In this document: one piece after another, positions 34,025-42,550 of the stretch
Layout of the letters: every line of letters starts with the position of its first letter
How positions within the stretch are numbered: position 1 is the first letter of the stretch
DNA from: Fimbriimonadaceae bacterium
GTDB taxonomy: Bacteria; Armatimonadota; Fimbriimonadia; Fimbriimonadales; Fimbriimonadaceae
Direction of reading: 5' to 3'
Assembly: GCA_023957775.1 (NCBI GenBank)
Contig: JAMLGR010000021.1
Location: 1-48,004, forward strand
Length of the DNA stretch: 48,004 nucleotides
Position numbers and translations under genes: made by a program
The notes under the pieces: model-generated
The model's input: the letters and a program-made list of their open reading frames with translations, nothing else
The model's database searches: none
What the model was told of the DNA's origin: nothing

Positions 34025-35359
34025 ATGGCGAACAACGGTCTGACCAAAATCATCGCCGCGTCCTCCGCCGGCACGCTCATCGAGTGGTACGACTTCTACA
34101 TCTTCGGCAGCCTTGCCAAGCTGCTGTCCGAGAAGTTCTTCCCTCAGGGGAATCCCACGGTGGCCCTGCTGGCGACCTTGGCGACCTTTGCAACGGGGTT
34201 TGTGGTTCGGCCCTTCGGGGCGCTGGTGTTTGGCCGCATGGGCGATGTCGTCGGACGCAAGCACACGTTCCTGCTGACCCTGTTGCTGATGGGCGGGTCC
34301 ACGGCGCTGATCGGTTTGCTTCCCACCTACGGGCAGATCGGCGTGCTGGCGCCCGTGGTGTTGGTGGTGCTTCGGCTGGTCCAGGGTTTGGCGCTCGGAG
34401 GGGAGTACGGAGGGGCCGCCACCTATGTGGCCGAACATGCTCCTGATGGCCGCCGCGGCTACTACACGAGCTTTATTCAAACGACCGCGACGCTCGGGCT
34501 CCTCGTTTCGCTGGCCGTGATCGTCGGGATGCAGGAGGGGATCGGCAAGTCCGCGTTCGAGGCGTGGGGATGGCGCGTGCCGTTCCTGGGTTCGATCGTG
34601 CTCGTCGTGTTCTCCTATCTGATTCGGCGCAGTCTGGAGGAGAGTCCGATGTTCGCGGAGATGAAGGCGACCGGGGCGACGTCGGAAAGCCCCCTTCGGG
34701 AGAGTTTCCTCAAGCCCGCGAACCGGCGATTGGTGCTGCTCGCACTCTTCGGCGCGACGGCGGGGCAGGGGGTTGTGTGGTACACGGGTCAGTTCTACGC
34801 CCTCTACTTCCTGCAGACCGTGTTGAAGTTCGATCTGGTACGTTCGAGCCTGATCATCGGCGCGGCGCTGGTGCTGGCGACGCCGCTGTTCGTCGTGTTT
34901 GGAGCGCTCTCCGATCGGATTGGCCGCAAGAACATCATGATGGCGGGCTTCCTGCTGGCCATCGCGACGTATCTCCCCATCTACCGCGCGATGGTCGCGG
35001 CGTCGGGCTTCGACCCGGTCGCGGGTGTGGTGGTGGGCGAGCCGCAGACGCTGGTGCTGGTCGGGCTGGTGTTCATCCAGGTGGCGTACGTCGCGATGGT
35101 GTACGGTCCGATCGCCGCGTTCTTGGTCGAGCTGTTCCCGACGCGCATCCGGTACACGTCGATGTCGCTGCCCTATCACCTCGGCAACGGCGTGTTCGGA
35201 GGCCTGGTTCCTCTGATCGGAACGGCCGCCGTCGCCGCGACGGGCAACATCTACGCGGGCCTGTTCTATCCGATGGCGATCGCGGGGATGACCCTAGCCG
35301 TCGGCACGCTCGGAATCCAAGAGGTCGGCGAGGTCGCTCTGGCAGGCGCCAAAGACTAA
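34025..35359 (+). CDS. MHS-family MFS transporter (metabolite:H+ symporter)
   Basis: 444 residues with about 12 membrane helices. Opening ASSAGTLIEWYDFYIFG and RPFGALVFGRMGDVVGRKHT, then RLVQGLALGGEYGGAATYVAEHAP, are diagnostic of the MHS group (ProP/ShiA/KgtP). The second half has GALSDRIGRKNIMM. It would import a carboxylate, betaine or aromatic acid with protons. It converges on the dioxygenase gene; an aromatic-acid substrate would fit, but convergence is weak evidence. Confidence 0.92.
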   Translation: MANNGLTKIIAASSAGTLIEWYDFYIFGSLAKLLSEKFFPQGNPTVALLATLATFATGFVVRPFGALVFGRMGDVVGRKHTFLLTLLLMGGSTALIGLLPTYGQIGVLAPVVLVVLRLVQGLALGGEYGGAATYVAEHAPDGRRGYYTSFIQTTATLGLLVSLAVIVGMQEGIGKSAFEAWGWRVPFLGSIVLVVFSYLIRRSLEESPMFAEMKATGATSESPLRESFLKPANRRLVLLALFGATAGQGVVWYTGQFYALYFLQTVLKFDLVRSSLIIGAALVLATPLFVVFGALSDRIGRKNIMMAGFLLAIATYLPIYRAMVAASGFDPVAGVVVGEPQTLVLVGLVFIQVAYVAMVYGPIAAFLVELFPTRIRYTSMSLPYHLGNGVFGGLVPLIGTAAVAATGNIYAGLFYPMAIAGMTLAVGTLGIQEVGEVALAGAKD

Positions 35360-35362
35360 CCC

Positions 35363-35390
35363 CCAAGGCCCAAGGCCTAAGGCCCAACCT
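35363..35390. repeat. Short AAGGCCC-type repeat between convergent genes
   Basis: CCCAAGGCCCAAGGCCTAAG and so on, a run of AAGGCC(C/T) units between the stops of the transporter and dioxygenase genes; partly self-complementary. Confidence 0.5.
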
Positions 35391-36537
35391 TCCAGCTCTT
35401 CCAGTAGCTCTCGTCCTCGAGCTCCAAGGCGTGCTGCGTGAGCTTGAGCGGGTGGAACGTGTCGAGCATGACGGCCAGCTCCTCGGTCCGCGTGGCGCCG
35501 ATCGCCTTTTCGACGACGCCGGGCTGCGGTCCGTGGGGAATCCCAAGCGGGTGCAGGGTGATGGAACCGGTCTCGATCCCTTTGCGCGAGCCGAACTTGT
35601 CGTTGCAGTAGTAGAGCAGCTCGTCCGAGTCCACGTTGCTGTGCACGTAGGGCACGACGACCGCATCGGGATGGTAGTCGAGCATGCGCGGGCAGAACGA
35701 GCAGATCACGAAGTTGTGGCCTTCGAAGGTCTGGTGGATGGGGGGCGGCATGTGCAGCTTGCCCGTGATGGGGGAGAAGTCGTGGATCGAGAACGCGTAG
35801 GGATACACGTAGCCGTCCCAACCCACGATGTCGAACGGGTGGTACGGGTAGTTGTAAAGCGTGTAGCGGCCCCTCGCCTTGATCAGCACGGGAAACGACC
35901 CGCGCTGGTCCACGGTGGCCAGCTCGGAGGGTGGCCGGAAATCCCGCTCCTGGAAGGGGGCGTGCTCCAAGAGCTGCCCGTACTCGTTCCGGTACCGTCG
36001 CGGCGTCTCGATGGGACCGTGGCTCTCGATCGCGAGCATGTGCGTCGGCAGGCTGTCGAACTGCAGGCGGTAGATCGTTCCCCTTGGGATGACGAGGTAG
36101 TCGCCCGCCTGGAAGGGGACCGTGCCGAACATCGACTGAAGCTCGCCCGATCCGTCGCGCACGAACAGGCACTCGTCCCACTCGGCGTTCTTGTAGAACG
36201 TGTCCATCTGCTCGGCGACGTGGGCGTTCGACCAGAGCACGTCCTGGTTGCCCAGCAGGAGGCGGCGCCCGGAGATCGCATCGCCCGCGGGGGGCATCGG
36301 CTCGGTCTTGAGGTGCCGATGGCGCAACGGCTCGTCCTCGAGGAACGGCGTGGTCGCCGGGCCGCGGTCCTCCCACTCCGCCACTTCGGTGGGGAGGTGG
36401 TGGTGGTACATGAGCGACATCGGCCCCGAGAATCCGCGCGTGCTGAACAGCTGTTCGGTGAACAGGGTGCCGTCGGGCTTGCGGTACAACGTGTGGCGGG
36501 TCCGGGGCACTTTGCCGAGGCAAACGTATCTGGGCAT
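35377..36537 (-). CDS. hmgA: Homogentisate 1,2-dioxygenase-type enzyme
   Basis: 386 residues, somewhat shorter than proteobacterial HmgA. Two cupin halves are seen, with iron ligands in YVHSNVDSDELLYYCNDKF (His and Glu) and TLHPLGIPHGPQPG (His). YPYHPFDIVGWDGYVYPYAF and FEGHNFVICSFCPR are family blocks. It opens the ring of homogentisate in tyrosine and phenylalanine breakdown. Downstream enzymes (maleylacetoacetate isomerase, fumarylacetoacetase) are not in the window. TACAAT ends 9 bases before the ATG. Confidence 0.88.
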   Translation of the reverse strand: MPRYVCLGKVPRTRHTLYRKPDGTLFTEQLFSTRGFSGPMSLMYHHHLPTEVAEWEDRGPATTPFLEDEPLRHRHLKTEPMPPAGDAISGRRLLLGNQDVLWSNAHVAEQMDTFYKNAEWDECLFVRDGSGELQSMFGTVPFQAGDYLVIPRGTIYRLQFDSLPTHMLAIESHGPIETPRRYRNEYGQLLEHAPFQERDFRPPSELATVDQRGSFPVLIKARGRYTLYNYPYHPFDIVGWDGYVYPYAFSIHDFSPITGKLHMPPPIHQTFEGHNFVICSFCPRMLDYHPDAVVVPYVHSNVDSDELLYYCNDKFGSRKGIETGSITLHPLGIPHGPQPGVVEKAIGATRTEELAVMLDTFHPLKLTQHALELEDESYWKSWKVGP

Positions 36538-36689
36538 CGTGGCCTCATTGTACTGAGTGGTCCCGCAATCTCGCCGGTGGCAACTTTGCGGGAAATCGGA
36601 GGAAAAACACGCAATGTTGCCTGGGGACCCTAAAGAACCTGAGGGAATCGACCGTTCTTATCAATGAAGGCGGAGAACGCCTGTGGCAG

Positions 36690-36769
36690 AAAAAGGCACG
36701 GTCGGGGCGACCCGAACCACGCAAAGCCTAGGATCTCGCAATTGAGCGAGACAGCCGGGATGCCTGTCT
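36690..36769 (+). ncRNA. GEMM riboswitch (cyclic di-GMP-I type) controlling flgM
   Basis: The hallmark segments are present in order: AGGCA (P1 start, 36694-36698), a GGGGCGACCC hairpin with a GCGA (GNRA) tetraloop, ACGCAAAGCC (36719-36728), a second hairpin TCTCGC-AATTGA-GCGAGA, and ACAGCCGGGATGCCT closing P1 (TGCCT, 36761-36765). This matches the c-di-GMP-I/GEMM consensus including the tetraloop-capped P2. The flgM ribosome-binding site (GGAAAGAG) begins 5 bases after P1 and the ATG is at 36783, so control is probably at translation initiation. Ligand could instead be a cGAMP-type dinucleotide in GEMM-Ib variants. Confidence 0.87.
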
Positions 36770-36782
36770 GGAAAGAGCCGAT

Positions 36783-37052
36783 ATGCGAATTTCAGACACC
36801 GAAGTGAAGAAGATCCTCTCGGGGAGCGATCCCCTCGTCCAGGAGATCGAAGAGATCTCCCTCGATGGCGCGCGCAACGGGCGCGACAAGGAGCTCATCG
36901 ACCAGGTCGTCGCCAACGTCGCGGCGATGCCGGATCGGGATGAGGTCGTCGCCGAACTCAAGGCGCGCATCGAGGCGGGCCAGTACAACCCCACTGGGGA
37001 CGAGATCGCCGACGCGATGATCCGCCGGGCCATCGCGGACCGAGTCCGCTAG
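36783..37052 (+). CDS. flgM: Anti-sigma-28 factor FlgM
   Basis: 89 residues. The C-terminal half MPDRDEVVAELKARIEAGQY then NPTGDEIADAMIRRA matches the FlgM sigma-28-binding helices (R-x-x-x-[VI]-x-x-[LI]-[KR]-x-x-I-x-x-G-x-Y). It holds back FliA-type sigma until the flagellar hook is complete, so its level times late flagellar gene expression. A GEMM riboswitch sits right before its ribosome-binding site. The mot genes lie close by on the opposite strand, with no fliA in the window. Confidence 0.87.
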   Translation: MRISDTEVKKILSGSDPLVQEIEEISLDGARNGRDKELIDQVVANVAAMPDRDEVVAELKARIEAGQYNPTGDEIADAMIRRAIADRVR

Positions 37053-37345
37053 GAGCTCGCGACGCCGAACAGCGGATCGTTCGCCAGCGACGCCTGCACG
37101 ACGCCCACGTACCACTCGCCCGCCTCGTTGGCGGGCCGTTCGTGCCAGTCGTAAAGGTAGTCGGTTCCCAGGTCGACGTCGGGCAGGCGCTTGGGGAGTC
37201 CATGCCGGGGCATCCAGAGCTCTCTCACCACCGGGTAGTACTCGGGGGGCAGGGGCGTCTGCATGAGCACGTAGTCGTCGGTCACATCCACGACCAACAC
37301 CTTGACCAAGTTGTATTCCCAGAGATTGCCTTCGAGTTGGGCCAC
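37049..37345 (-). CDS. Conserved-looking small protein of unknown function
   Basis: About 98 residues, acidic and aromatic-rich (DVTDDYVLMQTPLPPEYYPV, YDWHERPANEAGEW). I do not recognise the family. It ends 4 bases inside the flgM stop in convergent orientation and lies just upstream of motB on the same strand, but with its own ribosome-binding site (AGGAGG 11 bases before GTG 37345). GTG 37345 is preferred to the ATG at 37390, which would place AGGAGG inside the gene. Confidence 0.55.
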   Translation of the reverse strand: MAQLEGNLWEYNLVKVLVVDVTDDYVLMQTPLPPEYYPVVRELWMPRHGLPKRLPDVDLGTDYLYDWHERPANEAGEWYVGVVQASLANDPLFGVASS

Positions 37346-37410
37346 GTCCGTGTTGCCTCCTTCGCTGGATAGGACGGAGCACGCCCGCAAATGGGAGCGC
37401 GGCCCGGGGC

Positions 37411-38286
37411 TTACTCGCGAATCTTCGGCGGGTCGGGCGCCACTTCGATCGGCTTGCGGAACGCCCCTTCGATCTGGGTCTTGATCACGTCGGCAGGGAG
37501 GTCGACCGTGGAGTCGGCGACGACGTGGAACGGGATGAGGACCGTGACGCGGCGGTTGGAAAAGTCGAGCGGCTTGTCGGGCTTGCGCAGCTTGTTGGCG
37601 GCGTAACCCCGCACCTGCGAGATCTGCTTGAGGGTGACCCCGCCGCTTTGCAGCGCGCGCTTCATCGCAAGGGCGCGGTCCGTGCTGAGGTTGAGGTTGT
37701 CGTAGTTCGCGCCGGCATAGGGCATCGCGTCGGTGTGGCCCTCGACGACCATCGTTCGACCCGACTGGGCCAGCAGCGGAGCGACTTTGGCGATCAGCCT
37801 CTTGGCGTCCGGGCGGATGACGGCCTTCCCGGTTTCGAAGAACACGGACCCGCTGGCCTCCATGAACTCGATCCGCAGCCCCTCCTCGGTGATCGACATC
37901 TCCATGTTCTTGAACAGGTTGCGCAGACTCGCGTCGGAGCCGATCGCCTCTTCAAGCTTGGTCTCGATCTTCTTGATCTCTTCTTTGTCCGATTTCTCCG
38001 CCATGTTCATCGTGTCCCCGCCCTGGCCTTGGCGGGGCGAGGGAGAGCCGGGAATGGCGAACGGGGTGCGCGACTTCGGTGGGTTCTTGATGAAGCCGTT
38101 CGGGTCGTTGAAGTAGCCGGCGACCATCGAGCGCGTCTCGTCCGACATGCCCATGATCCACATAACCATGAAGAACGCCATCATCGCCGTCACGAAGTCC
38201 GCGTAGGCCACCTTCCACGAGCCGCCGTGGTGCCCATGGCCCTGGACCTTCTTCTTCTTGATGATGATGGGGGTGCCGTCGTTCAT
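37411..38286 (-). CDS. motB: Flagellar motor stator protein MotB
   Basis: 291 residues. The single membrane helix AYADFVTAMMAFFMVMWIMG carries the proton-channel Asp (Asp30). The periplasmic OmpA-like domain (RTMVVEGHTDAMPY, NLSTDRALAMKRAL, RGYAANKLRKPD, FSNRRVTVLI) binds peptidoglycan. It anchors the stator and turns proton flow into rotation with MotA. The ATG shares one base with the motA stop (TGATG). Confidence 0.95.
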   Translation of the reverse strand: MNDGTPIIIKKKKVQGHGHHGGSWKVAYADFVTAMMAFFMVMWIMGMSDETRSMVAGYFNDPNGFIKNPPKSRTPFAIPGSPSPRQGQGGDTMNMAEKSDKEEIKKIETKLEEAIGSDASLRNLFKNMEMSITEEGLRIEFMEASGSVFFETGKAVIRPDAKRLIAKVAPLLAQSGRTMVVEGHTDAMPYAGANYDNLNLSTDRALAMKRALQSGGVTLKQISQVRGYAANKLRKPDKPLDFSNRRVTVLIPFHVVADSTVDLPADVIKTQIEGAFRKPIEVAPDPPKIRE

Positions 38287-39146
38287 CAGGCCGCCTTCTG
38301 CTCCTTCACGGAGGTCTCCATCTCGGCGAAGCCCGGCCGCACGCTCGGTTCGATGTTGCGACGCGCGAACTCGACGCAGGTGATCGGGGACTCGCCGCGG
38401 GCGAAGCTGAAGAGCGCGAAGCGGATGCAGTTCATGTACGACGACTCTGCCGAGAGGCGAAGCTCGATCGCGCGCGAGATCGGTGCGAACACGCCGTACG
38501 CGAGGAGGATGCCGAGGAACGTGCCGACGAGCGCCGCGGCGACCGACTCGCCGATCGCGGCCGCGTCGCCGCCGATCTTGCCCATCGTGATGATGACGCC
38601 GAGCACCGCCGCGACGATGCCGAAACCGGGCATCGCATCGCCGACCGTCTGGATCGCCTCCGCGGGGACCCGAGCCTCGTGGTGGGCGGTCTCGAGGTCG
38701 ATCTCCATCATCTCCGAGAGATCGTGCGGGCCGACCGCACCGGTGAGGATCACCTTCATCGTGTCGCAGAAGAACGCGACCGCGTGGTGGTTGGCCAGGA
38801 ACGTCGGGAACTCGCTGATGATCGCGCTCTCCTCTGGATTCTCGACGTGCTGCTCAAGCCCCAACAGACCCTCTTTGCGGGCGACGTTGAAGAGCTGGTA
38901 CATCATTTTGAGGATCTCGAGGTACGCCTCTTTGGTGAACGGGTCGGGCTTGAGGAGCCCTGTGAACGCCTTGATCGCGCTCGAGAGGTTCTTCATGCCG
39001 TTCGCGCCGAGGAACGAGCCGAAGCCGCATCCGCCGAGGATGATGAACTCGTTGATCTGAATGAGCACGGCGATGTTGCCGTGATGCATGACGTATCCGA
39101 CCATCGTCGCCGCCAGCACCAACACGATTCCAATGATCGTAAACAT
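38286..39146 (-). CDS. motA: Flagellar motor stator protein MotA
   Basis: 286 residues with four membrane segments (FTIIGIVLVLAATMVGYVMH, VLIQINEFIILGGCGFGSFL, GFGIVAAVLGVIITMG, AAALVGTFLGILLAYGVFA). The cytoplasmic loop has the MotA-type charged residues that contact FliG, including the REARVP-like ETAHHEARVPAEA stretch. It forms the proton channel with MotB. It is first in the motAB pair and preceded by the divergent mutL region. Confidence 0.95.
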   Translation of the reverse strand: MFTIIGIVLVLAATMVGYVMHHGNIAVLIQINEFIILGGCGFGSFLGANGMKNLSSAIKAFTGLLKPDPFTKEAYLEILKMMYQLFNVARKEGLLGLEQHVENPEESAIISEFPTFLANHHAVAFFCDTMKVILTGAVGPHDLSEMMEIDLETAHHEARVPAEAIQTVGDAMPGFGIVAAVLGVIITMGKIGGDAAAIGESVAAALVGTFLGILLAYGVFAPISRAIELRLSAESSYMNCIRFALFSFARGESPITCVEFARRNIEPSVRPGFAEMETSVKEQKAA

Positions 39147-39299
39147 TAGCCGCCCATCGCTCCCCGCCTGACCCTCATGGCACCCAAGGGTTCTATTCCA
39201 CACTGCCCCCGCATTTTTGAGGTGCCCCGGGCGAAATTCTCCGACCGCGGGCCAGGCAGATACAATGGGAAGTATCGGCACGCTGCGCCGAACATCGTG

Positions 39300-41093
39300 A
39301 TGCCTTCCTCCACCCGACGCGTCCACCTCCTCGACCCCCACACCGTGAACCAGATCGCCGCGGGCGAAGTGGTCGAGCGGCCCGCGTCCGTGGTGAAGGA
39401 GCTGGTGGAGAATGCGCTGGATGCCGGCGCGACCCGCATCGAGGTCGAACTGGCGGACAGCGGGCGCTCGCTGATCCGGGTCGCGGACGACGGCCTCGGC
39501 ATGGACCTGGAGGATGCCCAGGCGGCTCTTCAACGGCACGCGACGTCGAAGATCTCTTCGGCCGACGACCTGCTCGAGGTGCGGAGTCTCGGATTTCGGG
39601 GGGAGGCGTTGCCCTCGATCGCCTCAGTTTCGCGCATGACCCTCTCGTCCGGCGTCGAAGACGGGCTGCGGCACGTGCTGGTCGTGGAGGGCGGACGCTT
39701 GGACGAGCCCCGTCGCGCGTCGGGCCCGCGGGGCACCGAGGTGCGCGTGGAGGACCTCTTCTTCAACACCCCGGCGCGGCTCAAGTTCTTGAAGTCCGAC
39801 ACCACGGAGTTGGGGCAGTGCCTGGAGGTGGTGTCGCGCCACGCGATCGGGCACCCTTCCGTGTCCTTCACCGTCAGCCACAACGGCCAAGAGGTGTTGC
39901 GCACCTCCGGCTCGGGCGAGCTCTTGGAGGCCATCGCGGGCGTGTGGGGAAGGGACGTCGCCCGCTCCCTCGCGGAGGTGGACAGCGCCACGGCTGGCAT
40001 GCGGGTGCAGGGGTTTGTGAGCCCTCCCCACGTCACCCGCCCCACGCGGGCGTACCAGTTCGTCTTCGTGAACGGCAGGCCGGTGCGCTCCCGCACGCTG
40101 ATCGCCGCGCTGGACCAGGCGTTTCGGGACTTGACTCCCGAGCGCCGGTACCCGGTGTTGGCGTTGTCGATCGACATCGACCCTGCGCGGGTCGACGTCA
40201 ACGTGGCGCCGACCAAGAGCGAGGTGAAGTTCCAGCACGAGGGTCAGGCGTTCGACGCGTTGCGCTACGCGATCCGCTCGGCTCTGATGGAGCATGGAAT
40301 GATGCCCGCCGCGACCGGCGTCGGTGCGGCGAACGAGGCGCTGTCGGCGCTGCGGGGGGACGGAGGCGGCTTCGCGGGGTTTTGGGCCCCGAGTTCCGGG
40401 GGCAGCGCGGCGTCGCTCGATGCGCAGCGGCCTCTGGAGATGCCGCTCTCGGACGTCGCCGCGGTGCAAGCGTCGCAGCCGCTGCAAACGGAGCGTTACC
40501 CGTTCGCCGAGCTTCTGGACGGCCTGCGCGTGCTGGGCCAGGTGATGAACACGTTCATCGTCGCCGACACGCGCCGCGGCATCGTGATCGTGGACCAGCA
40601 CGTGGCGCACGAACGCATCCTCTACGAGTATCTGTGCGGGCTCAAAGGCCCCACGGCCATCGAGCGGCAGACGATGCTCGCGCCGGAGACGCTTCATCTG
40701 GACCGTCGCGCGGCGGTGATCCTGCGCGAGCGGCTCGAAGAGGTGGTGAACGTCGGTTTCGACATCGAGCCGTTCGGAGGCGAGAGCTTCCTGGTGCGCG
40801 CGGCGCCCGCCGCGCTGCGGGGCAAGGACCCGCTGAAGGTGTTGCGAGACCTGGCGGACGAGTTGGTGGATTCCGTGGTGTCGCGCAAGCTCGCCCCCAC
40901 GCGCGAGCAGATCTGGATCACGAGTTCTTGCAAGATGGCGGTGAAGGCGGGCGACCCCCTCGGGATCGCGGAGATGGAGAAACTCATCGTGGACCTCGCC
41001 AGCACCGAAAACCCCTACATGTGCCCCCACGGCCGCCCCATCACCCTCACGTTGACGTCCGAGGAGCTGTTGCGGCGCTTCAAGAGGACTTGA
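39300..41093 (+). CDS. mutL: DNA mismatch repair protein MutL (endonuclease type)
   Basis: 597 residues. The N-terminal GHKL ATPase has NQIAAGEVVERPASVVKELV, ENALDAGAT, DDGLGM and the FRGEALPSIASVS block. The C-terminal domain has the nicking-endonuclease motif as DQHVAHERILYE (about 432-443), plus SCKMAVKAGD and MCPHGRPITL, the zinc-site motifs. It therefore nicks DNA itself, as in species without MutH. TACAAT at 39261-39266 may be its -10 box with a short leader; a GTG at 39297 adjoins the chosen ATG. mutS is not in the window. Followed by a repeat-rich spacer before ruvC. Confidence 0.95.
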   Translation: MPSSTRRVHLLDPHTVNQIAAGEVVERPASVVKELVENALDAGATRIEVELADSGRSLIRVADDGLGMDLEDAQAALQRHATSKISSADDLLEVRSLGFRGEALPSIASVSRMTLSSGVEDGLRHVLVVEGGRLDEPRRASGPRGTEVRVEDLFFNTPARLKFLKSDTTELGQCLEVVSRHAIGHPSVSFTVSHNGQEVLRTSGSGELLEAIAGVWGRDVARSLAEVDSATAGMRVQGFVSPPHVTRPTRAYQFVFVNGRPVRSRTLIAALDQAFRDLTPERRYPVLALSIDIDPARVDVNVAPTKSEVKFQHEGQAFDALRYAIRSALMEHGMMPAATGVGAANEALSALRGDGGGFAGFWAPSSGGSAASLDAQRPLEMPLSDVAAVQASQPLQTERYPFAELLDGLRVLGQVMNTFIVADTRRGIVIVDQHVAHERILYEYLCGLKGPTAIERQTMLAPETLHLDRRAAVILRERLEEVVNVGFDIEPFGGESFLVRAAPAALRGKDPLKVLRDLADELVDSVVSRKLAPTREQIWITSSCKMAVKAGDPLGIAEMEKLIVDLASTENPYMCPHGRPITLTLTSEELLRRFKRT

Positions 41094-41237
41094 TTCCTGG
41101 TTTGTGGTTGGTGGTTTGTGGTTTGTGGGGGTGAGGGGCAGGGGTGAGGGAGAAAGGGCCAGAACCCCCTCGCCCCTCTGGGGGAGAGGGGGCAGGGGGT
41201 GAGGGGCTGTGAGCGAAGCGAACTGCCGTAGCGAATT
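41094..41237. repeat. Repeat-rich spacer between mutL and ruvC
   Basis: It holds GGTTTGTGGTTGGTGGTTTG-type units at 41099-41128, which match one arm of the repeat at 17895, then a GC-rich palindrome built of CCCCTC/GAGGGG units (41163-41208). No gene or T-run terminator is seen. Confidence 0.6.
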
Positions 41238-41717
41238 GTGAGGATTTTAGGGATCGACCCGGGTTTAGAGCGGATCGGATGGGCCCTCGTTCTGCGCGAG
41301 GGGTCGCGTCTCACGGCGATCGAGTACGGGTTGATCCAAACCCCGCGCGTCGAGTTGCCGGAGCGGCTGCGCATGGTTCACGAGCAGGCGTGCGAGCTGT
41401 TCGACCGCACGGCGCCCGATGCGCTCGCCACCGAGCGGCAACTGTTCGCCGCGAACAAGACCACGGCGCTTCTGGTCGCCCACGCCCTGGGGGTCGTGCT
41501 TCTGGCCGCTTCGGAGCGCGGGTTGGAGTGGGCGGAGTACGCGCCCCCGGAGATCAAGCAGGCGGTCGTGGGGAACGGCTCTGCGGACAAGAAGCAGGTG
41601 CAGTTCATGGTCCAGCGTCTCCTTTCGCTCAAGGAGACACCCAAGCCCGACGACGTGGCCGACGCCCTTGCGATCGCGATCTGCCACGCCATGCGAAGCC
41701 GTGTTTCAGGTCTTTAG
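41238..41717 (+). CDS. ruvC: Crossover junction endodeoxyribonuclease RuvC
   Basis: 159 residues. The RNase H-fold catalytic acids are in place: Asp7 (GIDPG), Glu66 (ATERQ), and Asp139 with Asp142 in PDDVADALAIA. It cuts Holliday junctions after branch migration by RuvAB, whose genes are not in the window. GTG 41238 is the only start giving the conserved RILGIDPG N-terminus. A fragment of the 133-bp repeat family starts right after the stop. Confidence 0.95.
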   Translation: MRILGIDPGLERIGWALVLREGSRLTAIEYGLIQTPRVELPERLRMVHEQACELFDRTAPDALATERQLFAANKTTALLVAHALGVVLLAASERGLEWAEYAPPEIKQAVVGNGSADKKQVQFMVQRLLSLKETPKPDDVADALAIAICHAMRSRVSGL

Positions 41718-41718
41718 T

Positions 41719-41790
41719 CTGGGAGTGCGCGAGCTTGCTCGCCGCCCTTCAAGGCGGCGACTTGTCGCCGGTCCGCAACGAGAACGAGGC
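41719..41790. repeat. Solo fragment of the 133-bp element family
   Basis: GGGAGTGCGCGAGCTTGCTC then GCCGCCCTTCAAGGCGGCGACTTGTCGCC. The left end matches the tandem units at 24257 with paired changes (ACC-GGT to AGC-GCT), so the hairpin is kept. It begins 2 bases after the ruvC stop. Confidence 0.75.
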
Positions 41791-41865
41791 GCCACGTAAG
41801 TGCGCTTTGGTTCCCCTCCTGAGCGAGGATAGAAGCACCAGGCGCGGTGGACCCGTCCCATCCAT

Positions 41866-42525
41866 ATGCTCCGTCCCACTCCGTACCGGCCTGCCCGCAT
41901 GGCCCCCGAGGAAAGCGTACGCCTGCTTCGAGAGCAGTACGAAGTTGCAGACGCCCGCCGTTCGGTGCGCATGTTCTCCTCGGACCCTGTTCCTCGCGAG
42001 GCGATCGAGTGGGCGATCCGCATTGCGGGAACGGCGCCAAGCGGGGCGCACAAGCAGCCTTGGCACTTCGTGGCCATCGGCGACCCCGAACTGAAACGGC
42101 GGTTGCGCGAGGCGGCGGAGGAGGAGGAGCGGAAGTTCTACGACGAGAAGGCCCCGCCCGAGTGGCTTGAGGCGTTGGCTCCACTTGGAACCGACTTCAA
42201 GAAGGAGCATCTCACCGAGGCCCCGTGGGTGATCATTGTCTTTCGACGCGACTACGACGTGCGGGAGGATGGGACGCGCGCGAAGAATTACTACATGACG
42301 GAGTCCGTGGGGATCGCCGTGGGATTTTTGATTCAAGCGCTGCATCGTGCCGGACTCGCGACATTGACCCACACCCCGTCGCCGATGACGTTCTTGCGGG
42401 ACCTGTGCGGTCGCCCGCTGAACGAGAAGCCGTTCGTCGTGCTCCCGGTTGGTTACCCCGCTGCGGACTGCGTGGTGCCCGGACTCGAACGAAAGCCGCT
42501 GGAGGGGATTGCGGAGTTTCGGTAG
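41866..42525 (+). CDS. Nitroreductase-family flavoprotein, iodotyrosine dehalogenase-like
   Basis: 219 residues. The FMN-binding blocks RRSVRMFSSDPVPREAIEWA, APSGAHKQPWHFVAIGDP, KNYYMTESVGIAVGFLIQAL and THTPSPMTFL follow the iodotyrosine deiodinase (IYD) subgroup closely. It likely uses FMN for reductive dehalogenation of halotyrosines or a related reduction. The tyrosine link with the HmgA-type gene in this window is suggestive only. ATG 41899 (MAPEE) is an alternative start. Confidence 0.87.
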   Translation: MLRPTPYRPARMAPEESVRLLREQYEVADARRSVRMFSSDPVPREAIEWAIRIAGTAPSGAHKQPWHFVAIGDPELKRRLREAAEEEERKFYDEKAPPEWLEALAPLGTDFKKEHLTEAPWVIIVFRRDYDVREDGTRAKNYYMTESVGIAVGFLIQALHRAGLATLTHTPSPMTFLRDLCGRPLNEKPFVVLPVGYPAADCVVPGLERKPLEGIAEFR

Positions 42526-42538
42526 GGCCGCCCCCCGG

Positions 42539-42544
42539 TACACT
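42539..42544 (+). promoter_or_regulatory. Candidate -10 box (TACACT), leaderless
   Basis: TACACT ends 6 bases before ATG 42551; no Shine-Dalgarno sequence. Confidence 0.4.
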
Positions 42545-42550
42545 CCCCCT

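Noticed and set aside
36631-36657. A sigma-28 promoter upstream of flgM (TAAAGAAC, 11 bases, GACCGTTC)
   Set aside because: The -35 and the spacing fit, but the -10 matches only about half of GCCGATAA. Too weak to call.
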